A DNA stretch of 64,000 nucleotides, from the NCBI GenBank assembly GCA_025084515.1, contig JAJAGP010000341.1, positions 1 through 64,000 on the forward strand. The letters run 5' to 3'. Below, piece after piece: positions 26,078 through 40,900 of this stretch. The notes below the pieces were generated by a model that was given only the letters and a program-made list of their open reading frames with translations, made no database searches and was not told where the DNA came from. The DNA is from Ancistrus triradiatus (taxonomy: Eukaryota; Chordata; Actinopteri; Siluriformes; Loricariidae). The position numbers and the translations under genes are program-made. The stretch's first letter is position 1. Each line of letters opens with the position of its first letter.

Positions 26078-26610
26078 CTATCGGTTATTGAAAATGAGTT
26101 CGAGCCAGCAGGGGCAGCTGCTGATGAACTGTCTGGTGTAGCACTGGCCCCAGCCCTTGACGAAGCTGATCTGCACGGTGAAGCCGGCGCGAGGCTGATG
26201 GCTGAACTCGTGGTCGTTGGGTCGCTGCAGGCTCTTGGCCTTTTCGTAGTCGAAGGCTTTTATAGAGAAGCCGGGGAAAACTTTGTGCACGAGCAGCGTC
26301 CGGGACGAAGGGTCGTCCAGCGTGGCCGACTTGATGAAGATGGGGTAGCGGCTGCGGTTGTACACCCACACGCCGTCGGCCTCCTGGCTCAGCTGGATGC
26401 CGTAGCCTATTTTGGGCCGCACCATGTGGACGAGTGCGCTCCGGCTCTCCGAGGACAGCTGGCCCAGGCAGAAGCCCGTGCCCTGAGGTAGGTCATAGAA
26501 GATGTCCAGAGATGGCTCCCGGACCGAGTAGAGGCGGCCGACGCGCGTCTTCTCCTCCCAGTACGCCACTACACACCAGTGCTCGCCACTCTCCTGGAGA
26601 CCTTGGGAAT
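26078..26610 (-). CDS. smad7: smad7 coding exon 4: MH2 domain and stop
   Basis: It encodes residues 200-376 and TAG at 26080-26078. The acceptor is GTCTTGGCAG|AT. The MH2 domain is complete from HWCVVAYWEEKTRVGRLY to the C-terminal SFVKGWGQCYTRQF and CPCWLELIFNNR. MH2 carries receptor contact through its basic groove. The open frame continues a few codons into the intron (an apparent Met before ADSQG); that Met is intronic. Confidence 0.97.
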
Positions 26611-28837
26611 CTGCCAAGACACAAACAGCCGTTGTGTGAGTGAATGAAATCGGGTGTGGAAAAACAAATCAGGACTGAAATAGAAACGGAAACTGTTTAC
26701 ACTCAGTAAATACGAAACGAGCTCGGAGTGAAACCGAGACCGAAGCGGGAATTAAACGCGTCAGACACGGAGAGAAAGACGGAAAGTGAAAGGAGATCGA
26801 AGGTACAATCTGTTATCTCGGTGTAACGTTTGCCGAAGGGGAACCTCGCCAAATATTAGCCCCGGCATCGCACCTTTGAGGAACCTCGTTTAGACAGGAT
26901 CCCAGCGCTAAAACACGCCCGCCATATCCGAACCCCTCGCTCTTCTTTCCCTCCCACCCTTCCTATCTGGGGCCAAACATCCCTCGTATCCTTGATTTCG
27001 AGCGTCAGGGAGGAAGCGCCGCAGGAATGCCAGGAATGTGCATCGAGGAACCGTGCGGGAGATGTGCCGATTGTCATCAGGGAATGTTTACCCTGGACCG
27101 GCGCTAATCACAGGGAATTAAACTCGTGAAGACGTATGATGAACGTACGTGCTATGAGCTATTAAACACAGATCGCTGGCTCGCGTTACGCACGAGCGGG
27201 GGGAGGTGATTAGGAGCTAAACGTGGAGTAGTTACGTTTCCAAAGGTATAATAGTTTGAGTTCAGCCGCTATAATGATAAGTGTAGGTTTGACTTGAACT
27301 ATGGGAGCAAACACTGAACAGAATGTGTGGAATCATAGCACGTTAGTTACAACACACACACATAGAGCTCAATCCTTGTGGGCTTCCCTGAGCAGAGTTG
27401 AAAAACTATCAGAGGCGCGCCGGCTCCAGTTTCCTCCCCCCTTAACGTGGCCTCCAGCCTCCATATCTCAATCCCACAGAACTCTGGCTCCAAGCAGCAA
27501 CAAGCCGACGGGAAGGCAGGGGAGGGGAGTGACTCGGGGAGCCTTTTTCCCTTCACTTTTTTTGTACTCTGCGCTAGCTCTGCATGTCAACTTCCTCTAG
27601 CGGTTCCTTGTTTTCAAGCCCTTTGATATTCCATACCGCAGGACCGACAATAACGAAAATGCAAAACACACACCAGGCCTCCTCCGTTCAAATCTAAAGC
27701 GAGATGAACGTGAAGCAGTCACGCCAAGCTTCGCAAACAGCTACACGTTGCTCACGTGCAACGGTTCTGACCCGCAGTGACACACTTCAGTTCGTTCATT
27801 GAAGTAACGTCAGGTCTGCTTCTTGATTAGATGCTGCTTTATACCATGTTTTTGCCATTAGCTAGCGAGCTTACCACGGCAAGCTCTGGTCAGTATATAC
27901 AGGGCATTCATAGGTCAAGCACTAGAGGAAAAATATAAAAAATAAAAATGATAGGACCGCCTATGGCGCTATATGTTATTAAAGTCATATGAAGTGAAAC
28001 CGTATATAAAAAATGAACGGAGTAAGGTGATCGAGAAGGGCTGAAATATTGCGGAAATGTGGAATAAATCTGCAGAAACCCAACGAGGTCAAGAGGGAAG
28101 GTAAACAAGTCGCGCACAGGGATGTTCCATACCAGCAAAGGAGATTAAAAGGTGCACTCTTGGATACTGAGCATATTAACTGTATTAAGTTTCTAATAGA
28201 AGAAACTATTATAGTTTACAGTCCTGAACTTATTAGGCTCGACTAGAGTCCAAATCGCAAAGCCTTAAGTCTGGTCTCAGACTGCAGCTTAAGGGTTAAA
28301 AGCGAGAGGGAGGGGGAAAAGGCAGCGTAACTCCCAGCATCCCTCGTTCATGAGCTCTTTTTCTTCCCTCCCTTGTTCGCTCCCTTTCATCTGGGAGGAG
28401 GGAGAGCGCAGGCAGTAATTTGGCTGGGCTCTGATCAGGCACTGGCGCTTTATCACCGCCGGCCTCTGTCATTACACCAAACCCAACCTTCATTAGAAGG
28501 AAGGGGGGGGAGAGGAAAAAAATGGCAAGAAGGAAACAATCCTGTCCGTAGCCCGACGAGATGTGGCGCGTTCCCACAGAAAAGATCCCGCCAGGCTAAC
28601 TCGAGAAGAGGCTTCACCTTCAGCTCTGCCCAAATCCTGCCGTCCCTCTTTACCGCCGTGCTTACTCCTCTTCCCAACTTTCTTGTTCCTGAGCTGGGCC
28701 GTGGGCACGGGGACACCCTGCTGTTTGTTATTGCAGAGACGGGGCGAGAGGGAGGAAGAGAGAGAGACGTGGCGTCTGGGGTCATTATATGGCTGCCTGT
28801 CTGGGCTTGTCATTACAGCCTGAAACCACTGTGGTAT

Positions 28838-28871
<34 letters not shown>

Positions 28872-30724
28872 CTCTCTCTCTCTCGTTCTTTCTCTCAAAC
28901 ATACAAACAGGCGCACTAAAGCATTCATCAGCCAGCTTAGCGCTCTTTCAGCGTCGCCCGCTCCTTACACACCCGGATAAGAACAAAAAAAGCAGCGTCT
29001 TACTATTTTACACGCCAGCAGCGTCAGACAATTAACGTACGTCTGCAAGTCGGAGCGGAGTTAAGAGTCGCTTATGATTATCTCTTTATCAGTCACGTAG
29101 CAGTGTTATTTAGCATTAGCTTCTGTAGTTTATGCCCCTTAAACTAAAATGGACTACAACTTTAGTAGTTTGTTTCTTTTAGTTTAAAGACTTCAAGATG
29201 TGAAGTCATGTTCCACGTGTATGAATCGTATTTAAGAAATGAACGAAGCTTCCTAGTTCCATGTTCGCCTTTTAACCAAGAATGAAATTACTATTGAAAT
29301 AAACAACATTCAATTTAAAACATTACAATATATTACATTTTCAATTGAAAAACAATGTATTATTGAATTAAGATTATTTTAATTTTCTGTTAAAAACAAT
29401 ATATATAAAACTAATTTAATATGAAATTATGATTCAATTATTTTATATGTATGAAATTACTCTTCTATTCACCTTTTCTATTTATAAAACAATGAATTAT
29501 TACATTTAATTGTTTACATAACTATGACTATTAAATTACACTTCCTATTAAAACAATACATATAATATATAAATAATAATAAACCTTATTTACTTTAATT
29601 ATTTGATGTATTTAAAAACAAATTTGTATTAAATTATATACTTTACATAAATTATAAAAACTAATAGAAAAATAGCATAGTTACAATGAAAGCTATATAA
29701 ATAAAATAATGTATACTATATTTAAAAAAAGAATTAAAACCTGGTATTTCTCAGATTTTAGCCAGTCCTTGTAATCTCACCAATATCATCATTTATTATG
29801 TTTAGGAGCTAAACAAAACAAACAAAATCCCCGATGGTGCCGGCAGCACGCTGACTCATCCTGCCCATTTCTACTTGACTGTAAGTGTTTACTGTACAGG
29901 TACGTGAGGACGGTGCGTTTGGCGTCGCGGGGGCGGTGTGCTGTGTGGCCGTGGTGTCACCCCGACCGACATGGTGACAGCCAGGCGCGAAGAGAGTCCC
30001 AAAATAGAGCGTGCAACACGAAGACACACACGCAGATCCACACTGAGGGAGGTAGGTGGCTGTTGGTCCTGCTTCATGTCGCTTTCGTAGCTTTGTATTG
30101 AATCATACAAATGAATAGCACAAACAGTTCACTCCTTTTCACCCCCGCCCTCCTTCTTCTTCTTTTTTTTATTTATAAACCCCTCCTTCCTGCCCTAAAG
30201 GACTCGACACAAAGCCACACACACACACGCCCTACAAACATTGTTTAGGGTTTAAAAATCTCTGGCATATACGCATAGCCTCAGGTAAGTTCGTCTGGCG
30301 GCTGCCTTTGGTCAGTGTGCTCAGAAAGCCGTGCCAACACACACACACACACACACACACACACGGTTTAACTGCATGCTGGGTCAGGGCTAAACTCTTG
30401 CCTTTTAAGGAGATTAAACTATATGACCTTTTTAAAGTCCACACAAACAGATAAAATTCTCACACGAGACAGTGAGATGTCGATAGAGAGAGGCAGAGGA
30501 CGAGCGGCGAGAGAGAGACAGGCAGGTGGGGTGAGAGGCTGCTGATTAACACAAGACTGGAGACAGTGTGCAGTCTGGAAAAGTTAATCATTAGTTCTGT
30601 CTGACTCCACCAACTCCGGATAACTGCCACACACACACACACACACACACACTCCAGGTAAACTGTCCTTATTGATCAGAACCAGCCTGACTACACTATA
30701 TTGAAAATCTGAGTGTGTGTGTGT

Positions 30725-30768
<44 letters not shown>

Positions 30769-31932
30769 CGAGTCCCAGCGGTGGGTGAGGGGGTAGGCAG
30801 CCTAGGTCAGAGGTCAGTGGGGGTCTCTTTTGTTCTGCTCGTTTTTGTTTTACCACAACAAATGGACGCCTGCTGATCCCAACACACACACACACACACT
30901 GAAGGAAGAATGAGTGTGTGTTCACCCTAGGGGTGGGCAATAGGGTAAAAAAATTATATCGCGATAATTACAGGCATCAGACAAAATGCATCCGCTGTAA
31001 GTAAAAACTATTCCGATATTATCCCATACTCCATACAGTGATTTTTATTCCAAATGTGCAGCCACTTCTTAATGAAACCTGCAGCCGCTCAGAGTTCTTG
31101 AAGCACTTCAAGAACTATCCTCGGAAAACCACATCGTCTGTCTCCGAAACAGTGTATCACGATACGATTAAATGTCATCATATCGCCGACCCCTAGTTCA
31201 CCCGACTATAAATGGTGTCTTTGCCCTCAAGCATTCGTTAGTGAGAGCCTCCCCCCACCAACACACGACACATTTAGACTGGGGCTGAGGGAGTCCAGGA
31301 GATCCAGGTGTGTACAGGTTACAATGTAAGTTCGGAAGATATACATGAAAAAACAAGAACAACAGCGAAACACGACCCCAAACTAGCGTAAAATCCGTAA
31401 AAAGCATAAATTCGCTTTGCTTTGTGGGTCTTTATGCGATGCCAGAGAGGGAAACGAGTCAATAAAGGAAGTTGCCAATTAGAGAAAGGACGTTACATAA
31501 GGGGCGATGCTGAAGGATGGCGTGGGTTCGACACACACACAAACGCACAACAGGAAAAGGTCCGACACGCGGGAAATACTTCACCTCTTCCTCTATTGTG
31601 CGCCGGGTTTCTGCGTTCCAACCCGACTTGGACGGAACGAACAAAAAATGCTGCTTTATTCTGCGACGTCACAGCCGACGAAACTCGGGATCAAAAGATC
31701 AGTGACGCAACGACGGACCAATAAAACGCTTTTATGATACTGGGTGATACTGTCTGCTTAGCAAAGAGTGCATCACTTCCTGAGCGGACAACACACAAAC
31801 ACACACAGACACACACACACGGCTCTGTGTCTCTCGTGCAAGCATCACTTTACAATATAAACAAACAAACAGTGATGTCATCAGCCTTACCATTCAACGC
31901 CCGCTGTCCACCCAGAGAACAGAGAAGGCACG

Positions 31933-31965
<33 letters not shown>

Positions 31966-34900
31966 AAACACCGCAGACAGAACGGAACAAGCACCGCCAT
32001 TGTTCTGAGTTCAGGATGTCAGCAATCGCCGTGGGAACCGAGCGTGCGTGTGTGCGTGGCTTCAGACAACCAGTCACGCAAGTCAAGTGAAGACGCTCAC
32101 ATTGTTGTGGATTCATTTTCTGTTTTTTCTCTGTAACTGATGACTATTAATTATAATGCATGCAACCACAACCACTCATTCTCCATCAGCCAAGGGAAGA
32201 GAGACACCAGACAGCCTGGAGACCTGAAGAGTGTGTGTGTGTGTGTGTGAGCGTACGCTCACTGAAAGCTCGAAGGACTAAAGAGCGAGGCCATTCGTCC
32301 TCAAAGAGCTGAATGGTGAATGGAATATGTTCTACTGGGACAGCTGGAGGAATAATGGATCGCTTCTGCTGATGTTGGATAGAAATCACTCCGTATCAAT
32401 TCTTAATATCCGTATATCTGTGCAGTCGGCCCTCGCGGTTTTGATTACACACAGGTTTGCCATCGGTAATTAAATGGGCTTTTTTATTGGGGACCTGCTG
32501 CGGAACACGGTGAGAAACGTCAACGAATTGTCAGAAAGGCTTTTATTGTTTACCACACGTAGTGTGTTAAGAGCTACGGTTTTGGGGGGGCGCCTAGAGG
32601 ATTCGTGGATTTTATACAGTCACAGGGTCCTGTTGCGTTTTGTACGTGATATAGTGGAGAAAAAACACAAAGATGACAGACCAGCCTAGCTAAATAGCTA
32701 ATGTTAATAGTCTGATTCAAAATGAGGACCGGGATGATTGAATCGTTTCGGTAACAAAACGTATAATAAATGTTCCAATACTAGAATAATATAAATAAAA
32801 TACCAAAAGTACAAACCTATAATAAATAAATCAATAAGTACATCTTACAAATGTACATCATACCCCTGCTTATCCAGGCTAGGACGATACAGGGTCTATC
32901 CTGATGTTGGTCCAGGTGGAGGTACGCCCTGTCCAGCAGGGTTCCACAAAATCATTGCCACGCCAGCCTGGGGTTCAAACCCAGGTCCTCCTTCAAAATA
33001 ATAGAAGAAACTTGACCATTGTCAAGCAAAAAAACAACCACACGACAGCATCGCGGCCTGATTCTTGTTCAGTCATGCTTTAGGGATGCACTGCTCCCTA
33101 CGTCTCTTCTCGTTTTGAATACCGTGACCCCGACTCAAACCTTTATTCATAGTAGGATATGAAGTGAGCAGTCAGGAAAGGCTGGCTGAAAAAAAAGCTC
33201 GGGCCGAAAGAGGGGTGAGAGAGGGACGAGTGTTTTTCATATTGTGGCTTTACGGTCAGCTTCATTTCCTGGGGGCCGAATCTCTCCTCTCCACACAAAC
33301 GCACTCTCGGTTATGCAGAACACACACTGGTTCAAAAGTCTGCTCTCAGTAGTGGCTTTTCCTCCCTTTTCAAGGCCCTAGCTGGACTCTCTCTCTCTCT
33401 CTCTCATTCCTTCCATCTCGGCCTTTCGTTCTCGTTCCCGCTGGACCGTTCGAGGGCAGCATAATGACACAGGGAGAGGAGCCGAGGCGAGCGGCGCTCG
33501 GCCAAAACCCGGGCGCGGAGCGACGAGCACACACACATCGACGCGCACACACATGTACACACGAACACGGAGCTTGGCTGCAGTGCTGAGGGAGGAAGTG
33601 GGCAGTAATGAAAGAGGCCTTGCCTCAGAGAGAAATTAGAGAGACGCCTCACTCCTTCTTTGCCTCTTTCAGTTCTGGATAGGAAGGCTCCATCGAGAAA
33701 AAAAAGACCTTCCCTAAAAACAAATCAGTCTCTTTCTGCTCTTACTTTGTGTCGTTTTCTCAGAATGTTTTCTTTCCGCTTCGGAGGCCACCAAGAGGGT
33801 CCTGCCCAAAGCCTGCGCTTTATCCTCCGAGGAATGATGTCATTTCCCGTGCTGCCTTTTCCTCCCTGGCTAACCCAAACAACTTAGGAACGAAGGGGCT
33901 GCTTGACTGGCCCCTAAGAGCGCAGAATATCGCTTGTACTCCGATGCGTCTCAGATCGAACGGGAAAATGGTTCTAATACTTCGTCGGAGCAGCTCGCGT
34001 GGACGGTTCGGGCCTTTCATCGACTCTTTAGCCAGGATCTGAGATATTTTCCCATCCTGCCCAACCTTGTCTGTAAAAGTCAGTTCAGTCTGCACCAGCC
34101 AAAGAGAACAAGATGAGGAATCTGAGACTTGTGAGAGCTGGCAGGCCTGGAGCACGCTGGTCCTGGATCAGTCTGGCAAGCCCTAACCAAATCGGTTTAA
34201 TCAGAGACCACTGTTCCCGGATCGGCGTGCGTACTGTAGCCGTGGTTAATCAGAGCCCTGTGAGTAAATTTAGCCATGGAGAGGAAGCTCGTGTGATAGT
34301 AGGAGATCGTTTACTCTCAGCCTGAGCGTGTGGAGCCGAGTGTTTGCCGCCTCCCGATCTCACCTTTCAGTTAGCTCCGGGTTACGGACTGTACGGCTCC
34401 AGCGCACATACCAGCTCCCGCTCCCACACACCGACACGCCGATATCTTCTAACGCTCATCAACTTTCACCTCCATCCACCTTGGTTCGTACAAACCTGGA
34501 GCAGTGCTTCCTAAATCCTCACTCCTTATATCAGCAGCAGAACCTCCGCAAAGTAAAGCTCTAAACATCTTGAGCTGAAGGGGTCACGACGTCCTATTTT
34601 AGTTTCTGTCCAATTATCCTGAGATCAACCGCCCGTGATGTTTTGATACCAGAGCACTTGATTTAAAAGAAAGCCTAAGCTAACACCGCAGTCTACCGCG
34701 GAAGTCCAAAAGGGTCATGCGTCACTATGTTAGTACAGCAAAAAAGTCCCAAAAGTAGCTCTGACAACACCGAGGAAAACGTACGCCAAGAAACGAGCAA
34801 AAAGCTAAACACTGAAGCAGATCCATCACCAACAAACTCGTCATCGTTTCCTCCACGCTGGCCATGAGCCCGGTGCGCGAGTCTGTTGGTGGCTGTTGGA

Positions 34901-37866
34901 TCGAGGTTAACTCATAATAACCCTCGCTCTCCAGAACGAACACACGCCGAGTTACCCCCACCTAATAATCCTGCTTGGCTTTAGACACACAAACACACAC
35001 GAAGATCTGACATTTAAGAAGCAAGGACAGCAAGAAGACAAGGCAATGCCTCGGTTCCACCTTGTTTACCTCTGGAAATCAATAAAAAAAAGTCCACGAT
35101 CTCTGCCGGGAAATCAGAGAAATCATTTTTCCCCTCGGCTTCACGCACTGCACACACAATTACAACCTGATGATAATGAAAGCTCTGGCAGATATGTTCT
35201 TTTACCTGCCAGTCAAGCAGACGGGCGTACAAATACAAACACGCAACTTGTTTACCGCACAGGAATCGGAGATCTGCTTTCAGTTTAGCTCAGTTTTTCC
35301 ACTAGAGCAGCAACACAGACCCTCCGCGAACGCAAACGCCTTAGAAGCGAGCGCCGAAGAGCAATAACGCGGCGAGATTGTTCAGGGCCACTGTGGGATT
35401 CCAGGCTCTAGCTGAAATGGCGTTATCGTTTTGTACGGACCGAGTTTACCCACGAGTCCACGTCTAAGCTCTGTGCGGTGCTCTGAAGCACTCGGGCTAA
35501 TCAGAGCTGCACAGTTAACCCCGTCAGGATGGAGCTTCTTGGCCAAATAAAACCATGGCAAACGAATATATTACTATATTACAAGATTTCACTCGGATTA
35601 TGAAATCTTAAGTTTGTGACGGTTCTGTTCACCAAGTCCATTGTCTGGATGTTTACCTAATTCAACAAAGCATCAGCAAAGTAAACCCCTGAACCACACA
35701 GGCCATTATGGATGCCGAAAGGGGCCAAAATGTCATAGGATTCAGATTCTTTTTGTCAAGCACGTCATGGGTGCCTTCGGATCCTGTAGATATAATGAAA
35801 GGATTAATCTCTCTCAACTCTGTAATAAGTGTCTCGGACGCGGTACTGGCCAGAGCGAGAGGGGTGAGGGGCAGGAGGTCAGATGGTGGGGTCCGGGAGT
35901 AGCGAGTCTCTTTTGTGTGACGTCCCTGAGGGATCGCACTCTCTTTCCCGTGCCAAAAATCAACTCAGACGGCCAGCCTTTGCTTTTTCCCCTCTCTCTA
36001 AGCCCCATTCATCCAAAACCAGGAGGCAGAGCGAGCGAGCAAGCGAGCGAGGGAGGGAGGGAGGGCCAGCGAGTGATGGCTAGAGGGAGGAGGAGGTGAT
36101 GAAAGAGGGGCTTAGTTCGCTCCGAATCCACAAATTCACAGCGGGTACAAAACGCGGAGGAACGAAGAGGAACGAACGTCGGCGGGTTTTGTTTGCACGG
36201 CGCGGCACGCCGGCGTCGCGCTTTCATCCCGGCCCTCCACAAAAGAGACTTAAAACAAACGACGGGCACACGAGAGGCCGGCGAGAGGGAGCCAAGGCCT
36301 TGAAGAAGGCCAGGCAAGATAATCCAGCACACACACACACACACACGAACGCGCACTTATCAACTCTCACCTCAAGCATGAAGCCCCAGTTTTAGCTGTG
36401 TTTATCCAGCCTTTATCTCAGGCCTGATCTACACTCGCTCAGAGTAAAGAGCGGAGATGGAGCGCAGGGCAGCACACCCACCAACACATAAAAAAAAAAA
36501 GCTCGAGTCACACTAATGAGAAACATCTGTACAGAGCAAGCAGGCAACTCGCTCTCCATCCATCTCTTTCACCCTGCCTCCCGACTCTCCCCTGTAACTC
36601 CCTCCTTCTACCTCCCAGAGCCTCTGGTAAACACTGGATCCGTTGCTTGTCGAGTGTGAGCTCAGAGACTCGAGTGCACCCCCAACAATCTGGTGGAAAA
36701 TCGGCTTTTATCTCTACCCGCTCTGGACCTTCACGAGATGTTTCAGGAAGCAAGGTACCAAGAGCATACGAGAGCCGATGACAAATGATCTCGTTCTGTT
36801 TTCCATGAAAAAAGCCAGCGCTGAGATTTTTTTATTGTTACATTAGCGCCATTCACCACGACACAAGGCCGAGCGAGCCTAAAACCGCCTACCAGTGGCG
36901 TTTTAGGATCATCCCGTTCGCACCAGGGAAGAACAAGGATTCACAACAACGCAACACTTTAAAAATCGTTACAGATCGAGCCGTTTATAGGACTGAAGCA
37001 GTTCAGGAAAGTTCAGAGAGACACAGATGGAGAGATGACAAGACACAGATGTGCACTCTTACCTGAGAACCCCACAGGGGCTGAATGTATCGTTCCCCCA
37101 GTTTCAGTGGAAGCAGGCGTAGGGTCTGGAGAATCTGCACAGACACACAGTCGAGGGTTAATGTGTAAACAAGGAAGAAACAAACCACCCTGAAGTGGAT
37201 TATCGTCCTCTAATGGCCTGCATGACGAATTGAGTTGGTCAAGAACGTTGTTTTATTCATATCACCAAACATACTTCATCAATAAGTGAGACAGAGTGTG
37301 TATTTCTGCGTACAGTACGGCATCTGCGGCATAAATCCACAACGTCGCAACGAGTAGCCTTGGTAAAGAGAAACAGCCTTTTTCCAACAAAACGCAAAAG
37401 ACTAAATATTCATTAGCATCAAAATCTACGAGATGCGAGTACAAGTGCTGAGCAATTTGTTTCCCAGGCTTTTATGTAACGCAAAAAAAGCTCGGCAAAG
37501 CCGGAAGATGCAGACTGTTTATCGGTTTTATAATTTAATTGCTAAATGCTAATTGTAAGTACATCTGAACTAATTATGATATAATCGAGACCAATTATAT
37601 CAGGCAGCTTTATGAGAACAGAGATGCCTGGATTTCTCGGCGGAGTCGTTCTGTTTGGAAAAATAAAGCATAGAATCAAAGGCTACTATAGTTCAGTGTG
37701 TGTGTTTGTGTGAGTGTGTGTGTGTGTGTGTGTTTTCTGGTTGTGATAGGAATATACAGTTTAGCAGGATACACTCCATCAAGCCAAAAACAATGAAGGA
37801 GACAGGAAATGGCCTCAGCCTTGAAAGCTGTGTACGGTAAATTTTCTAAATGGCATGCCAGCAGAG

Positions 37867-37933
<67 letters not shown>

Positions 37934-40900
37934 ACACAGAGAGACTTCACTCTACAGGCAGCCCTCAACAGGACTTTCTGAGGTTTCCATAGCGATCAGA
38001 CCCAGCTAATTATACATTCCATTCAGATAATATAAACACAGCGGGACCCGCCCACTCGCCCTGCCAGCCAATCGGACGCCTGGGCTGTCAAACCACCGTG
38101 TTATTAGTTAAATGTTGGTTCTGGGAGCTCTGTTGTCTGTCTGCGCTTAATCTTCTCCGGCTTAAGTTCATTTAATATCCAGGCCAGACATTACAAACAA
38201 AACCAAACCTCCTGCACATCAGGGTTTTTTGTTTGCAGTTATACGTCTGATGAATAGCCGAAGGCGCTTGGTTTGTTCTGTACTTCCAGTGTTTAAGAAT
38301 GTCGAATGTTCTCCTGTCTCATTTAGTCCAGAGCAAGTGCTAGGTCCAGATAATGAGATGCACAGCCAAAACATAGCCACTGACCACAGAGAGGGAGCGG
38401 GAGAGGGAGGGAGGATCAAACAGACCGTGAGCCATTTTACAGGAAGAAAGCCTAACGTTTAAATGCTGCTGTCCCATTTTTACATCACAATAGCACACCA
38501 GTAGCTTTAAGTATGGGCCGATACCTGATACCTGATACTAGAGCTTGGTATTATGATGATATGATGCGTACGTAAGTGTTAAGTTACCCTAACATTGTAG
38601 CCACTCCATTATTATCCACGTCGCTGGGTGGACCTTTTCAGAATAGCCTAAGCGCACTTTACAACTTCTAGTGGACTGCAAACGACTCAAACACCTTCTC
38701 AGGCCTTACAGAAGGGACGGTTTGGCACGCGCCAAATTTCACAGTTCACTTCATTGCAAGTTATTATTATTTTTGTTCACGTTTCATCCCCGCTTTCCCC
38801 CGGTCAGGGTCACAGACCTGTTGCTGGGTTAGAGCCCCAGGCTGCTGCCAAGCCCGAGTGCCTGCCCTAACGTTAAATGTCACATTGTTTGTTGCTTGCG
38901 AGGTGTTTTGGTCTAGTTTTACTTCTAATACCAATAAAGCATGACAGTCCAATCCCACGTTACGTCGATCCAGCTCTCTCTTCGAGAAGCAGGTACTGAA
39001 TATCACGTTCATAATTCGAATCGAGTCTCCAACCTCAAGCGCTCCGTCTTTCTCTTATTAAGAATCTGATCTGATCTCTTTTACATTAAACACTACGAGA
39101 TGAAACACGGGGAGGAATCCTCTCCTCTTTGAAGCTCGCTCGAATGTCTTTCTAGTTGGCAGGCTGAAATTATTACGCTTTAATCTGCTAAGCTTAACGA
39201 GTCCTGATCAAAGATTTCGGGAGCGTGTGAATGAGAACATTCAGTGGCGCTCGGATTCCCGGATCACAGCGCGAGCGTGTGCCCGTGCCCATGACGTGGC
39301 ACTCCCGCTGGCTGAACAGCACCCTCTGACTTCCCAAAAATACACACCAGTGGCAAACACAAGCACACTTTTCACCCCCGTCTCCTTCGTCCTCCTTCGC
39401 CTCCTTCGCTATTAACTATTAGCATTCTGTACAAGGTTATACTCAAGCAAAGGAACACTCGAGTTCTTCAACGTCAATCCACATCGACCCCGTCTGTAGC
39501 GCATGCGACTGCACAAACAACTTTCCGTTATCAGAAAATACCAGACCTAACGCAAGTCTAAGAGCAGATGTTGTGCACCTACGAGATCAGCGTTTAGCAG
39601 AAGCTCTTATCCAGAGCTGAGCAGTCAAAGGTTAAGGATCTAGCTCAAAGGATTTACTCATGACGTCCCGATGAACAGTCCAGAGCTTCAACCACTGAGC
39701 CAGTACTGTCCAACAGAACCCCATCAATAATCATCAGTGCAAGATCAGAGGGCTTTTATAAACCCTTCAGTCAAAAGTACTTGGAATTTACCATCTGAAT
39801 CTGGGACTGCTTTTCCAGAGGGAGGAATGTACAGAGCCTGATCACGCACGAATACCACGAAAGCTTGAAAGAACTGCGTGTTCTTTAGTGTATATCGGAA
39901 AGTTTGTCGCATATTGAATGTCCATGAGTTAAAGCTCTAGACTGCTAATCAGAAGTGATCACATGTCACGTCCAGCACGCTGCTTAAAGGCAGAATAAAG
40001 GCCTTCTTGAACTTCCAATACGTTTTGCTTTCTCAATACAGAGAGACTTCATGTCCATACTCTGCTCATCCTCTAAACAGAAGTAAAGTTTAAAAAAACA
40101 TTGGCCTCCTTTAACCGCTCTGGAGTTGCGGTCCAGACTGCGCACTTGTGCTCCCTTTTGTTTGTCTTTGATTGCAGCTCAGACGATTGATATGCAAATC
40201 AGAGCCACAAACGAGCTTCTCTTCACAGCCGGCTGCGAAAGGTGTGTTTTGGTGGGGGGGTGCGTGAGAGAATAGACCAAAAAAAAAGCATGCGACAGAG
40301 GATCTTAGGTCAGTGACAGCCGACACAAAGCAATAACAAAGGACTCGGGCTGGCTAAATGAAGCACAGTTGGCCTCTTTTGTCCTATTAATATCGCACGC
40401 GTGTGTGTGCATGCACGTGTCTGCATAGAAACACAGCTGGGGCGACAAATGACTTCCTCTCAGCATGTTCATTGAGAGACACTCTCTCTTTCGCTGCACA
40501 CACACATTCACACAGAGACTTTCTCTCTCTCTCTCTCTCTCTCTACAGTGCAGTAATGGAAGAGGAGGTTTCCTCCTCAAACTGACCTTCCTCTAGAGCA
40601 GCATGGCGCCTCGCTTTCATTCACACGCTCGCTCAACCCAAAAGTCTACTTCAGGAAAAGTCATGAGTCATTCTGGAGATGACGATGCAGCGCCAGGCTA
40701 CAGATGATGCTCAGACAAACACCTTTTTGGCCCACAGTAGGGCTTCCAGATACAAGACATGTCGAGCAGGATTTGGCTGGTTCAGTGTGAAAAGGAGCGT
40801 GTTTCCCTATAAACTAGTTTAAGAGGTAGGCTTGAACGGAAAATAACTTTGGTACAAGCAGTAGCACCACGGTGCGATTCTGAGCAGCCCCCGTCGAATT

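Larger units (their letters stand above)
26611..37062 (-). other. smad7: smad7 intron 3 (10.5 kb, phase 1)
   Basis: GT-AG intron and the largest in the gene. It contains an AT-rich block (29270-29750), a hAT-type MITE (30928-31195), CA/GT microsatellites (30338-30364, 30628-30654, 30714-30765, 31936-31963), TC tracts (28840-28885, 33388-33406), a diverged interspersed repeat (32850-33000) and long unique GC-balanced stretches (28300-28660, 33660-34330, 35370-36120) that could be regulatory. In human, intron 3 of SMAD7 carries colorectal-cancer association signals attributed to regulation. Open frames such as 28373-29035 have no recognisable protein. Confidence 0.88.

Noticed and set aside
26024..26491. 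155-codon plus-strand open frame
   Set aside because: Exactly antisense to the smad7 MH2 exon, whose protein identity is certain.
28373..29035. 220-codon plus-strand open frame in smad7 intron 3
   Set aside because: Includes a TC microsatellite translated as Ser/Leu repeats, no recognisable domain, overlapping minus frames of equal quality; GC content explains its length.
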